Of a stretch of 64,000 nt of DNA, positions 63,878 to 64,000 are shown piece by piece. The notes under the pieces were generated by a model, which did not search any database, was not told the DNA's origin, and worked only from the letters and a program-made list of their open reading frames with translations. Position numbers and translations under genes: made by a program. The stretch is from Tautonia marina (GTDB lineage: Bacteria; Planctomycetota; Planctomycetia; Isosphaerales; Isosphaeraceae). Position 1 is the first letter of the stretch; every line of letters begins with the position of its first letter. Location: contig NZ_WEZF01000023.1 in assembly GCF_009177065.1 (NCBI RefSeq), positions 50,618 to 114,617 on the forward strand, in the 5' to 3' direction.

Positions 63878-64000
63878 TCTTCAACTCAAAGAGAACCACC
63901 AACCCACCCAACCGGATCGACAATCCACGGCGCCTCAGAGACACCGACCTGGAAAGGCATTCTCCAGCCAGAGATCAGCAACGAAGCCTAGCGCGCAAAC

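Overview
The window looks like a chromosomal segment of a planctomycete, most likely in or near the Isosphaeraceae. The DNA is GC-rich. It carries several families that are restricted to or expanded in that phylum: a Minf_1886-type protein (Planctomycetes/Verrucomicrobia only), a TIGR03067 protein, DUF4058, Uma2, a ThuA-domain protein, a sulfatase-like protein, an ECF sigma factor with a membrane and periplasmic extension, and an ECF sigma factor next to a Ser/Thr kinase. kdsA and two lipid acyltransferases fit an outer membrane containing KDO. No species name can be given from the sequence alone.

Layout. 1-4508 (+): structural genes of a tailed-phage head (possible portal C-terminus, small membrane protein, scaffold, SU10-like major capsid protein, putative connector and tail-end proteins), with no integrase, terminase or lysis gene in view. 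4635-10683: Trm112, a FabF-like ketosynthase, DUF2256, Minf_1886, a small membrane protein, a methyltransferase, an FAD oxidoreductase and a J-domain protein; the ketosynthase, methyltransferase and flavoprotein may form a small biosynthetic locus. 10684-12123: a gene-poor stretch with repeated GGGTTCG words, a zinc-ribbon gene broken by a TGA at its conserved Trp codon, and a 25-bp perfect inverted repeat. 12133-13962 (-): an ECF sigma factor fused through a membrane segment to an HlyD-like adaptor. 14204-22429: csbD-like gene, then glycogen/trehalose genes glgX, treY and malQ, followed by a 35-bp inverted-repeat element. 22426-25475 (-): an operon-like run of alpha/beta hydrolase, CHAD protein and DoxX-like membrane protein. 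25740-25868: tRNA-Glu(CTC) with promoter-like sequence and a strong terminator. 25904-30671: membrane protein, SGNH hydrolase, nagB plus PIG-L deacetylase, Uma2. 30691-37091: DUF374 acyltransferase, trmB, an EboD/AroB-like cyclase, TIGR03067, DUF4058, FAH-family enzyme, kdsA. 37333-43109: transglutaminase-like lipoprotein, orphan histidine kinase, proline-rich protein, diacylglycerol-kinase-like enzyme, coiled-coil protein. 43514-48433: isocitrate/isopropylmalate dehydrogenase-like gene, the KtrB/KtrA potassium system, and clpX with its terminator. 49047-53148: plsC, a catalytically degenerate sulfatase-like protein, and a leftward unit of a small helical protein, a sigma-70 factor and a CsrA-like regulator. 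53620-58872: mutY, ECF sigma factor, Ser/Thr kinase, ThuA, small basic protein. 58900-63837: aminotransferase, tRNA-like remnant, HAD phosphatase, conserved hypothetical, FG-GAP repeat protein, small secreted protein.

Most of the window is ordinary chromosome. The items most worth a second look are the sigma-HlyD fusion, the isolated capsid module, the TGA-interrupted zinc-ribbon gene, the sulfatase-like protein without its catalytic residues, the CsrA-like/sigma unit, and the two long inverted repeats. All assignments come from reading motifs by eye; no database search was run.
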